Positions 23,001-35,000 of a stretch of DNA of 64,000 bases are shown here, piece by piece. The notes under the pieces were generated by a model, which saw only the letters and a program-made list of their open reading frames with translations, did no database searches and was not told the origin of the DNA. The first letter of the stretch is position 1. Each line of letters begins with the position of its first letter. A program made the position numbers and the translations under genes. This stretch comes from Gambelia wislizenii (lineage: Eukaryota; Chordata; Lepidosauria; Squamata; Crotaphytidae): contig JAUMIR010000012.1 in assembly GCA_030847615.1 (NCBI GenBank), forward strand, positions 2,969,501 through 3,033,500. The letters are read 5' to 3'.

Positions 23001-26000
23001 AAGCCCTGTGTCGTTTGGACTGGGGCTCTAAGATTGGGGCAAGAGGGGGTAAATTGCCCCTCAAGACAAGCCCACAATTACAGCATTTTGATTCCACTAT
23101 GCAACCATCCTACAGAATCCTGGGACCTGTACTTTGGGAGAGTCTGTTAGAGAATGCAATTGCTTCACCAAACTAGAAATCACAGTATTCCACCAGATGC
23201 AGTTAAACTGGAATTACAGCACTATAACTATAGTGTGGAAGGTCCCCGTGGAGTTTGCAGGACCACCATGCTCGAGCCCTGGTCTATCCATCAGCTTTCG
23301 AGGGATTTCCAAGCCAGACTCACCACCATGGCTTTGAGCTCTATGTTGCTGGGGAACTCACAGCGGCCACCAAACTGGAAAGTTTTCTGCAGATTCTGCT
23401 CACAGGCTTTGGCGATGCCTGAGGGACATCAAGAAAGAAATCAGAAGGGAGGTGGGACTAGGAAAAGAAACATCCCAGAAAAGGGGTGAACCTCTAGACT
23501 CCTGATTTCCTTGGTTCTGCTGGATGGTTTATTTGGACTTCCCTACACCATAGGCAATACACAATATATAATATTAGAGTTTAACAGAAGAAACAAAAGT
23601 GTGTGTGTATGCGTGTGCATGCATGCATGCCAGGGTTGCTAGATCTCAGGGTCCGGCCTCGAGTCTCTAGTTTTCATGCGTCTCATTCTCTCCAGGCAGG
23701 CGAGAGGTCTGGGCTCAGGTCTGGGCAAGAGGAAAGGACTGTGTGCAAATCTCAGCCCAATTAGGAGAGCAGCTTCCTACAGTCTGCAAGCCTTCATTGA
23801 TTATTGCTGCTGTCTGCAAAGACTTTCCAGGAGGTCTTTGTATTCACTTAGTTAGCTTCCCTCTTTTCTCACAGTCATTGCCGTGCCAGGGGACACCCTC
23901 TGCTCTGCTTATGCCCACTTTCTGATGAGAGTCAAGGAGGTTAGATTAAATGTTGCTTATCACATCTCCCCAAGTAAATGAGAAGGAATGATCCCCTCCT
24001 TTTAACTTGATCTGGGAACAGTCCCTTCAAGCTAGGATTTCTCTCTTACTTTCCAAACAAGAAAATAGGTTTGTGTGTTTGAATGACAAGCTATGAGCAA
24101 CTGTGGCTGGTACTTAACACACAACATTTAACAACATTGCCAGAGGCTATTCTTAGGTCCCAGCTTTAGGCCCGGAAACCTCAGAACCTGGGAGAATCCT
24201 GAATTGGCAACCCCAATGCATGACTACACATAGAGCTTTGGAAAGTGATTTGTTTGGACTACATGCTCAGAATCCCCATTACCCAGCATGGCCATAGGAA
24301 GATTTTAGATACATACACACTACACAAATCAGAATTTAAAATTTTACATGATTACTTGGGATTCTTATGATTTGCTTGGTGCATGGCAACCACAGGATAA
24401 AACTGGGGTGGGCAACCACTTGGGGGCTGGGGCCAATTTCCCAGACCACCCCCAAACCACCATGCAGGGAACTTCCCCCAGCAAGCCCAAACAATCCTAT
24501 GTTCCCCTTCAAAAAGGTGACCAAAAGTGATGTTGTGTCACCTCCAACCACCATTATGAGAGGGCTTCAGAGGAAAACAGAGGTATTTGGTACAGTAGGG
24601 GGTCTGGTGGTGGGTTGTGTGGATATATTTGAGGGTATTTTCTGCATGTGTCAGGGGGCTTTCTGTGTGGTTTTAGGGGGGAAATTACCCCAAAACCACC
24701 CCTGAAAATGTGCTTGAGGGGTCACAAATTTGGGGTGCAGGGGTCACATGCAGTCCAGGGGCCACACTCCCCCCCCAGTTAAAAAACATTAAGGGGGAGC
24801 TGCCTTTCAGTGAATTTGGTCAGTGTTGAACTGGTTGCATGCTCACAGAAGTTACTATTTGGACTATAGATCCCAGAATCCCACAGGTAGTTTCTGGGAG
24901 CTGTAGTTCAAAAAGATAACTTTCCCAAAGTCTGTTTTTGCTACCATTAAGATGAATCCAGATTTTGGCAGTCCAGGGAAACTCCAAATTCAGTGCTGTG
25001 ACTTTATAAACTAATTACACGCACACTGCCCGGCTCAGGATGACCCAACGAGTCATTCTCCACATTGTCTCCGTGCCAGAACCTCTGTGTTACAGAATAC
25101 AGTCTCTCGGGGAGGCAGCGTGAAAATGGGACATGCAGTAGATTGGAATCTCCATCTGGAAGCCCAGCTATGGGCCATCCATCATCAGCAATCATTCCTC
25201 CCCATCTCCCTGGAGCTATTCAAACAGTTTTAGAACCTGCAGGGTTTTAATGGGAAAATAACTGCTGGCTGGGCTACGTAATAGCAGTCTGTCTTCTAAG
25301 GATTTAACAGATGGACTCATTTCCATTTATTAATGACTGCTGGGCAGCAGGAAGCCTGATTTTCCCAAATGAGTGGCTTGATGGATGTGTCCAGGCAGAA
25401 GCCGTGGCAGTTTTCTTCCTCTAACCTTGTTCAACACAGGAACTGCATTCCCATTTGAGAAGGGCCTCAGGCGTTGCGTCCCAGCTCGGGTTCCCAGATC
25501 TCCAGGCCTGGCCCTGAGCCTCTATCTAGCTCACTCCCTCTTCTCTGGGCTTCAAGGCAAGAGGAGGAATCTGGAGATTGCTGGCCCCTGCTGATGCTGG
25601 GAGCATCAAAACAGACCCTGTAGACCAGGAGTAGGCAATTGTGGAAGGCTAAGGGGCCATGTTAGTCCTATAGGAGACCGTGGAGGGCTACATCACCCTC
25701 ACATGTCCTCTGGTGGCTGAGCCCTGGTGGCGCAGTGGTTAAATGCCAGCCCTGCAGCCACAGCGTTGTGAGTTCAATCCTACTGGGCTCCAAGGCTGAC
25801 TCAGCTTTCCATCCTCCCATAGGTCGGTAAAATGAGTTCCCAGCGTGTTGGAGGCAATTAGCTAACACATTGTAAACTGCTTAGAGGGTGCTTTGGCACT
25901 GAAAAGCGGTATAGAAATATAAATGCTATTGCCATCACTACCAAAGGTCCTCTGGGGACACAGGTGGCATTTTCACTATGTTTGTGAGCCTTCCTGAGCC

Positions 26001-29000
26001 TGAGTGGAAGTCACTTCCTATTCATTTCTGGTTTCAAACTAGGCCTAAATTGGACCAGAGGCCCCTAAAACGTGGCGGAAATTCTCACCTATACGTTCTA
26101 GGGGGCATTTGGGGTCAAATGTTGGAGCCCTCTCCAGTTTTCACTCTGGAACCCTAGTAGCCTAAAAACAAAGGGTGTGTGTGTTTAAAAAATCAGGTTC
26201 CCTACCATTTTTTTAAGGTGGGGATGTTTTGCTGTCTCACCTTGGAAATGCATGCCAGCATCGCTGTAGATCTCCTGGAGGAACCACTGAAGGTAAGGCT
26301 TGAGGACCTCGGAACATCTGTAGTAGGCACTCAGAATATAGAGCAGCCGCCACCCTTTTTGGCAACTCTCCCTATGCAAAATTCCCAAAAAGGAGAGTTT
26401 AGACAATGTGATGTGGTCCTGGCAGGTGGGTGTGCTTTTGCATATTCCATCTTTGAGAGTTGAGGCTATGTGGATTCAGAAAGGGTATCAGACTAGGAGA
26501 GAGATTGTCTCCTCAGAACTGGCCCAAGCCATCTATAGCTCAAGAGGAGCCTATTTTCATAGAATTGTGGGGTGTACACCCAAGGAATCCATAACTAAAG
26601 CACTCCTGAGAGGTGGCCTTCCAAGAGCTTGCCTCCAAGGAAGGGAGTCTGCCACTTGCTAGGAACTTCTTCTATTCTATTGTTGAATGGCTTTTATACA
26701 CCAGGAAATTCTTCCTAAGTAACAGTAAAAGCTGTTTGGCAGTTGAATGTGTTGCCTTGGAGTGTGGTGGAGTCTCCTTCTTTGGGTTTTTTAAAACAGA
26801 GGCTAGATGGCTATCTATCGGGTGTGCTTTGATTGTGTGTTCCTGCATGGTAAAGTGGGGTTGGACTAGATGGCCCTTGGGGTCTCTTCCAACTCTATGA
26901 TTCTATGATTCCTAGTGTTTCATTGAAATATCCTTTCTTGCAATTTGACAGTCCAAATCTCCTTTGTAGGAGTTATCTGGTGGCCTGAGGAAGCTGTGCT
27001 GCCCTCCTTGGATTTGGAGGACTTTTGCAGAACCTGTGCCCTCCAAACCAACAGCTACGGAAGCAGGCTGGGCCCCTTTACCTGCAGGCCTTTCTCCCAC
27101 CTGATACTCAGCCAGCCATGAGGTGGAGCAGCCTCTTTAAGGCTCAGCTTGGAGTCACTCTTTTCTGAAGCAACATCCCAGCGACCTGGATGACTCACCA
27201 ACCTGAGCTTCACAGGAAGCTCTCCATGGTGCTAAAAGATGCCACCCTGAAGAACACATCTGATCCCATCTAATTTCAGAAGCCAAACATATAATTCTCA
27301 GAATTCGTCAGTCAGTATTGTCCATGGGCCATGCTGGCTGGGGCATTCTGGGACTTGTAGTCCAAGAAAAGAAAATCCCAACTTTTAAGATGGACACCTT
27401 GGAGAACTCAGTACAAAGAATATTATATTTTGTTGTCGTGTACCTTCAAGTTGGTTCTGATTTATGGTGGCCCTAAGGCTTTCTTGGTAAGATTGAGTCA
27501 GAGGAGGTTTGCCATTGCCTTCCTCTGAGGCTGAGAGAGTGTGACTTGCACAAGGTCACCCAATGGGTTTTCATGGCTGAGTGAAAATTTGAACCATGGT
27601 TTCCTAGAGTCCTAGTGCAAACCACTGGACCCCGCTGGCTCTAAAAATAGGGTTTTCTTGGCAGGATTTCTTCAGAGGAGATTTGCCCTTGTCTTCCTCT
27701 GTGGATTAGAGTGTATTATAGAATCATAGAGTTGGAAGAGACTCCAAGGGCCATCCAGTCCAATCCCCTGCCATGCAGGAACACAGCATTCCCAACAGAT
27801 GGCCATCCAGTCTTTGTTTAAAAATCTCCAAAGAAGGAGACTCCACCACACTCCCAGGCAGTGCATTCTATCAGGAAGTTCACTTGATGGCAAATAACAA
27901 CAATCGCAACAAACAGGTCCTTCCGCACCACTTCTTTTTCTCAACCACTACAACATTCACATCTGTAGGGCCAAGGGACTTACGTACGTCTTGGTGCTGG
28001 TGTTGTCTGTAATCTGTTTGATGATCTGGCAAAAAACCTCATCCCTGATGACCTCATGGTCTCCACAGAGCTGGGGAAGAGACAAGGGCAAGCATGGAAT
28101 GACACAAATTGCAGGGAACACCCACTGCCCCCTTTTAAAAATCATCTCACAACCACCTACTCTCCTGCCCAAAGCCTCCTCATCTGAGAAGCGGATGGAA
28201 AAACTTGTAATTGGATGCCCGTAAGACCTACCAAGAGCCAAATGGCTCTAAAATATGAAGACCATCCTCTAGGGCAGGGATGGGCAACTTGTACCTCTCC
28301 AAATGCTGTTAGACTGCATCTCCCATTAGCTCCCTAGCTAGCATAGACAATGGGGAAGGATGATGGGAGTTGTAACCCAACTTCATAAGGATGGCCACAA
28401 GTTGCATGCTACACCATAAACTAGGAGATTTTGTTGTTCATCTAAATCCTAATATTAGTTTCCCCACTAGAAGAGACTAAACCCTAGATCAATAAGATTT
28501 ACTTACACATTGACTCACCATGCAACAATTGATTCAATGGGTCTACAATGAGATTCACATTAAATGCTTTCTCACTGTGCAATAATAGATTCCCAATAAG
28601 ATCCTAGTGTTAGTCCTGGCTAGAGGAAACTCATTGAATCAATGGAGTTTACCTCCATGTTGATTCACCTTTTAACAGTTGTCTCAACTTTCCTTTGGAC
28701 TAACTAATAACATTCAGACCAATGTCTGTCAGCAGACTTTAAACCAAGAGCATCCACACTCTCCTTGTAACTGAAGGGATTTCTCATCAGTCTAAAGTGC
28801 AATTGCATGCTGTTTACCCACAGTTCAAACTTCTGCCTCTACGAGAAGCTTAAATTTCATGTTGCCTCTGTAGGACTTGTTTCACCTAGATGGCCAAATG
28901 GGATTTACCTTCAGAAGCGCACAGACCACATCCAGCTCGGTTTGTCCTTTGAGCGGAAGGTCTCCCATGAACTTCATCACAGCTAGAAAAGCAAGTGAAC

Positions 29001-32000
29001 ACAGCCAAAATCAGTGAGGGCACTTTGCTTTAGCATAGACAAGAGGAGAGAACCAAATGTTACAAGGGAAATGGAAGGTATCAAAGCTACAGTTTCCATC
29101 AAAGCTGTAGTAGAGGTTGAGCAAATATGGAGCAAACCAGAAGGGAGAAACCCTCACTTCCCACAAACCTTAAACAGAGTTTTCCCCTTTTTAAACTTTG
29201 GTCCAGTTCCCAGTAACTTTTCCAAGCTCTGCCAGTATATTGGCATTTGCCTTAAAACAATATCTACAGCAGTGGTTCTCTCAACCTTTGGCTTCTAGAG
29301 GTTTTGGATTTCAACTCCCAGAGTTCTTAGCCATTGGTCATGTTGGCTGGGACTTCTGGGAGTTGAGGTCCAAAACATCTGGAGAAAGAGAGGTTGAGAA
29401 CCACTGGTCCACAGTATTCCTGTTTCTACAGTGAAGAGCCATCACAGCATAAGGGCAGATGTCCAGGGGATAATACTTGCAAATCTGTGGCTCTTCCTAC
29501 AAAGGTCCCTTACTTCTTTTAGAGGGGAGAGACCTGTGTGATGTTTTGGATAACCCCACTTCAGTAAACACAAGTTCTCAGCAGATTCAGAAAAAAAAAA
29601 ACTTTATTCAGCAAGCAGAGTTGATCACAGTTGTCATGATCAGGTTGTAAAGCAACCTTTTCCTGTCATTAATCTAGTTGATTGATGTTGCTTGGTATTA
29701 TGTTTCTTTTGATGTTCTGTATCCCTCTGAAATGATAACAAATGGCTGTGGGAGGATGGGCTCTGATAAAGCAAATGCTGGGGAGGATACTGCAGCTCCC
29801 ATGCTAACCAATAATTGAGTTGCCTGCCAGAATTGACTGACTGTAAATACTGTACTTTATATTATCTAGCTTTTCCTCTGTACTTCATTCGAAGCAACAA
29901 TGTTGGAGCGCTGACTCTTTAGATTTCTGTTAGGAATAAAGCTTACTGTTTAACCCTGAAGCTGTTTGGCTTTTGAGTCTGAAGAAGGGGGTTCATGACA
30001 GTTTGCTTCAAATCTCTTTAAGTAAAGACTTCTTCTGGAGCACCATGTCCCAGGGGAAGGTATCTGATGATATTGAGGGGATTCCTGGTGATACCTCCCA
30101 GGAGAACTGTCCAAAGAGGAAAAAGAAGGGAGTGCTGACCAGGCTGGGAGCAACCTGAGGTGCAGTGCTGAGCACTCCCAAGAAGGAGACTGGGACTGCT
30201 GCCCATGACCACTGGCGGTGGGGCCCTGGACCAGAAGAATGTGGGAGACAAATGAGTCGATGTTCCAACACAACACAACACAACTGTTGTCAGGACTGAA
30301 GGTGTTTCTAGTTATACAACACACTTAAAGCCCAAACAGTCCAGCTGTTACAAAAAGCTTACATTCCTATTGTCAACAACTCAAATCGTTCTGTTCTTCC
30401 AGAATTTACCCCTCCTTTCCCCCCACTTGCAACTACACTTGTCCCTCCATATTCATGGATTTAAGTATTCACGGCTTGAAAATATTCTTAAAAAAATAAT
30501 AATCCAAAAAGCAAACCTTGATTTTACTATCTTATATAAGGGACACCATTTTGCTATGCCATTGCATATAATGTATTCATGGGTTTTGGTATATCCACAG
30601 GGGGTCCTGGAATCAAATATGAAGGGACAACTGTACTGTTTCCTCCCTACACATCTGCTCATTAACACAAATCTCTTCTCTTCCCAGCAACCTCCCCAAC
30701 AGCTGTTAAGCATGTCCCATCATCACTCACTACCAGCATATGCTCAAGCAGGTCAAACAAAGATGGCAGGACCACAATCCTGACAGCCACACGGCCAGTC
30801 CTGGATTCACTGCTACCCTCAGATGTGGTGGCTGATATTTTCCCATGACCAGTATTGATTTGAGATTTGACTGGTGGTCCAGTTGGCTTCTGTACATGAG
30901 CTGGAAGAAGATATTCCTTTGGAAAAGTTATTTTTGGACTATGACTCCTAGAATCCACCCGTGGCTCTGCTGGCTGGGAGAGGTTCTATGAGTCCAAAAA
31001 AGGGTAACTTTTCCAGAGCTCTGGAGGGGGAAGCTCTCTTGTCTTTTGGCTTAGGCCACAGGATGCCTTGGGCTGGCCGTGCTCTTGAATCAAAGTAAAC
31101 ATTTCTGTTTTGATTCTTACAAAAGAGGCAACCAGATCTTTCCTGGAAGCCCACCAGGAGGGTACGAAGGCCACAGCCTTCCTCCTGCTCCTCTTCCCAG
31201 CTCCTCCTCACCTTGGAAGGCTTCCGAAGCTACTTTGTTCAGGCTGCTGTCGGTGAACTCAATGAGCGACTCCTGGATCGGGGTCTGTTCCAGGTTGGGG
31301 AGGGGGAGAGAAAGGGAAGAAAAAAGTTCGTGTGACAGTCCCGGACCTTGACCAAGTGCAGCAGCACAAGCGTGGTACTATGTATGGTGTTTTGAACACT
31401 TGGAGACAGGCAGTTCCCATGTCAGTGGGGCGATGAATCCGCTCCAGGTTTTGGATAGCTTTTAAAGGAGTTCTCCATGGTGCTGAAACATATCCCCCCA
31501 AATAGGTTCAGCAACATGGCATGGATGGGCAAAGTGCAGCCAATTAGCTAACACACATTGGAAACTGTTTAATGCAGTGTAGATGTGTAAATAGCTATTG
31601 CTTAAAACAATTTGTAAGCCGCTCTGATAGCCTTGTGGCTGAAGAGCGGGGTATAAATAAATAAATAAATAAATAAAAAATAAATAAATTTTAGGCCCCT
31701 CAGAGGTTAAAACATATATTGCTCTAATGTGCCACCCAACACACTCTTGGAGATACCTCCATGCTATTTGGCCCACTTGAGCCATGTTAGGCCCAGAAGA
31801 GGCCCTTTTGAGAAGACAAAGTGGACAGGAACTTACTTTCTTTGAAATTTTAAAAGCAGCTGAAAAAGTCAGAGGGCAAGATGAATGGGGACTGCTCCTG
31901 CCAAGTCAGGACAGTTGGAGGGTACAGGTCAAGACTCTGACATTTCAGCAGCACAATCTGAGACCTGGGTTGGCCCCAAGTGATGTTATCAGGGCAATTC

Positions 32001-35000
32001 CTTGTTGATGCCATTAAACACAATGCATTAAGCATCAACCACAGCTGCAGAGGACACCATTCAAACAGAAAACACCAAGTCTAACACATGAGGAAAATGT
32101 ATGTGCAGTACAAAAATCTTTCAAGGCAGCATTCTCACCCTGAGATTCTTCCTCCTTACCTTGAGGACTGGAGGAAAGGGGCCAGGCCCTGAGACCTGTC
32201 AGCCCTAGCAGTAAACCATAACAGACATTGGGGAAGTTACTTCTCTGGACTGCCAGCTCTCAAAATCCTCCAGCCAACATGACCACCCCAAACCAGTAAC
32301 TTTTCCAATCTCAGAGCCAGAAGGCAAGTTGCTACTGCTATAGAAAGCCATCAGCATTACCTTGGTGAATTTTAGTATCTCTGCCATCCCCTTCGATTCA
32401 CTGCTTCTTTTGGATTTTGGCTTCTCAGAGTCGCTGAAAGGAAATTCCAAATGTGAACTTGTGGTTTCGGGGAAGCATGCAGTTTGCTTGAGTATTTTGC
32501 CATATCCCTTTGGCTCTGTGCTTTGCCTTCTCACTCACTCCCCATCCATTTCCCACACCAGATCAAGCCTGGACAGCCCACCCCCTGTCTCATCACCTCT
32601 TGTATAGATATTTCTTCCAGAAGGAATGTTTAAACTACATCTTCTCCCCTATAAATGATTGGCATAAAGAGAAAAAATCTGCATGTGTTTGTGTGTATGA
32701 TCCCCTACTCCATGCCAGAGCCCTGGGGCAAAATTCCTGGAGTGTGAATTATATTCTTCTTCTGGGGATTTTACCAATAACAGTTCCCACTTCTAACCTC
32801 CATAGATGTGAAAGAACTTGTATGAATGGAAGGGAAAAGGCAGATCTATTTGGGGGGAAACAAGAGATGGGAAGGGAGGCTCCACTGTTGTAACAGCTCA
32901 GACTCCATCAACCCAAGAGCCCGGGAGCAGCTGAGAAGGGTTTCCCTAGAACTTGGAAGTATCACTTCCATGTGTGCCGAGACATAAAACTGCTCTAACT
33001 TGCTGGTGGAAAAAGAGCCATCCTGGTCTTCCTAGGGAGGGAACTCCAAAGTCTGGGAGCAATCACCAAGAAGGCCCTATCTCCCTTGTTTCCACCAAAG
33101 ATGCCTGAGAAGGTGGTGGAAGAGAGAGAGGGGCCCCTCCAGTTGATCTTAGTTCTGTCTCATAAAGAGAGATGTTGTCCTCCAAATAGCCTGGACTCAA
33201 ACATGGCCAACGGTTAAGGATTCTGCGACTTGGAGTCCAGTAAGCATCTAGAGGGTCAAACACTGATGCTAGACTCTATTCTTACGATCAGTTAAACATA
33301 TCCCTTGGGCCGACTCACTTGAACACATAACATGTTTGAAGAGGAGAATGATTCAGTGAATCATAAGTAGGGATAGAAATATTATTCAGGTATTTCTTTC
33401 CTACTCCCAATGTCAAGAAGGTTCCCAAAGCTCCCTTGGGAAGAATAACAAAGCTGAGAGATTTTGCTGTTTTCTCCTGGTATTTGTGCATTGCAAAGTT
33501 TTCTGGGAAATAACTCTGCACAGAAATACACATTGGTATACAGTCAGACCGCCATATCTGCGGGGGTTCGGTTCCCAGACTTACTGTGGATACCAGAAAC
33601 TGCAGATAACAGTGAACCTTATTAAAATAAAGGACTTAACAGTAAAAACATTCCAAAGAGTTTCATTGGAGGACCTAGATGATGCCTAGACAGGATGCCT
33701 AACTAGGCATTTTTCACCATAACTCTATGGTACATGTCCCCTATTTTGTGTCCCATGGATAACTGAAACCATGGATACTGGTTCCACAGATATAGGGGTC
33801 CAACTGTACTTTTACAAAGTACTGTATACAGAAAACTTTTTTTGCAGATTATCCCTGTGTATTTCTGCACAGAATAACCTCCCAGAAGATTTTGGAATAG
33901 ATGAATATAGTGAGAACACTGTGCAGAAATATTCATTTGAGCCCACAGAAGAGATAAAACTATGAAAACTATTCATCTTTGCATGTGAGAATGAAATAGT
34001 TGAACATTTGCAACTGTGTGTCCTAGAGGTGGGAAGAATATTGATAATTTTTTTTTAATGATGGAAAAACATGTTTCACAAATGTTGAGAAACTGTGAAA
34101 ATCTTCACTGTTTGGGATTTATTTTGCACAAATTGCCATGTGGTTCTTTGGCAAAGAAAGTAGTATTTTGCAGGCAGAAAATAATTTTCTGCACAAAAAT
34201 TGTTTTCTGCACATTCTATTCTGTGCAGAATATGCAGTCTATTTCTGCACAGAAAATAAATAAAATCAACAAAAGAATAAATAAAAAATTATTCCCTGTG
34301 CAAAAACTCTGTTTTCTGTGTAACTTTTTTCATGCAAAATAAGTCTAAGATTGCAAAGAGTCTTGGAAAACTGCACCATTTTTAAAGAGTTTCCTGCAAA
34401 ATGAAGAAAATTCTTACAATTACTCACTCCTTCCTTGGAGAAGACAATTAGCAAAGAATGACCTGAGTGTGGCCACCGCGAACCTGCTGCAAGAGAGTCA
34501 ACTTGCCCGTGGCACAGTCCGGGGCTCTTGACTTACCTCTCGGTCCTCCCAGGGCATGGGATTGTGCCCCTGAACAATGGCAGGGGTGTTCTACCTAAGT
34601 GGCAGGCCGAGGTGGGCAGACGGGTGTGGTTGTTGAGGCACCCCGGAAATTCCTTTGTTCGCTTACACCCTGGGGATTGACTGTGGCTTCAGGATGCCGA
34701 TTCTGACAACACCAAAACTGTGAGGTGATGACTTCCTTTCCTCGAGTGCCAACAAGCCCTAGAAAGGGATTCCAGGTCCCCACGTCTGTCTGTCCATCCG
34801 CCCGCCACGCACTCACATCTTTGCCCGTTGCCCTTCTCGGAAATACTTCTTGGCAAACTCCAGCATGGTGAAGCGGCTGCCTCGTGGGGTGCTCTGCTTG
34901 ACACCCTCACATTCTTCCCTGCTCTCTGTGTACTCGCTGCCTGCTGGAGACACCTGGAAGGGAAAGAGGATCAGGGCCTGGGGTGTTTATCTCAGAACTG

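Noticed and set aside
27984..27988. Using only the strong GTAAGT donor for exon 24
   Set aside because: With the standard atag acceptor it would shift the frame of the conserved GWRLL helix. It works only with the weak gggag acceptor, so it was kept as an alternative.
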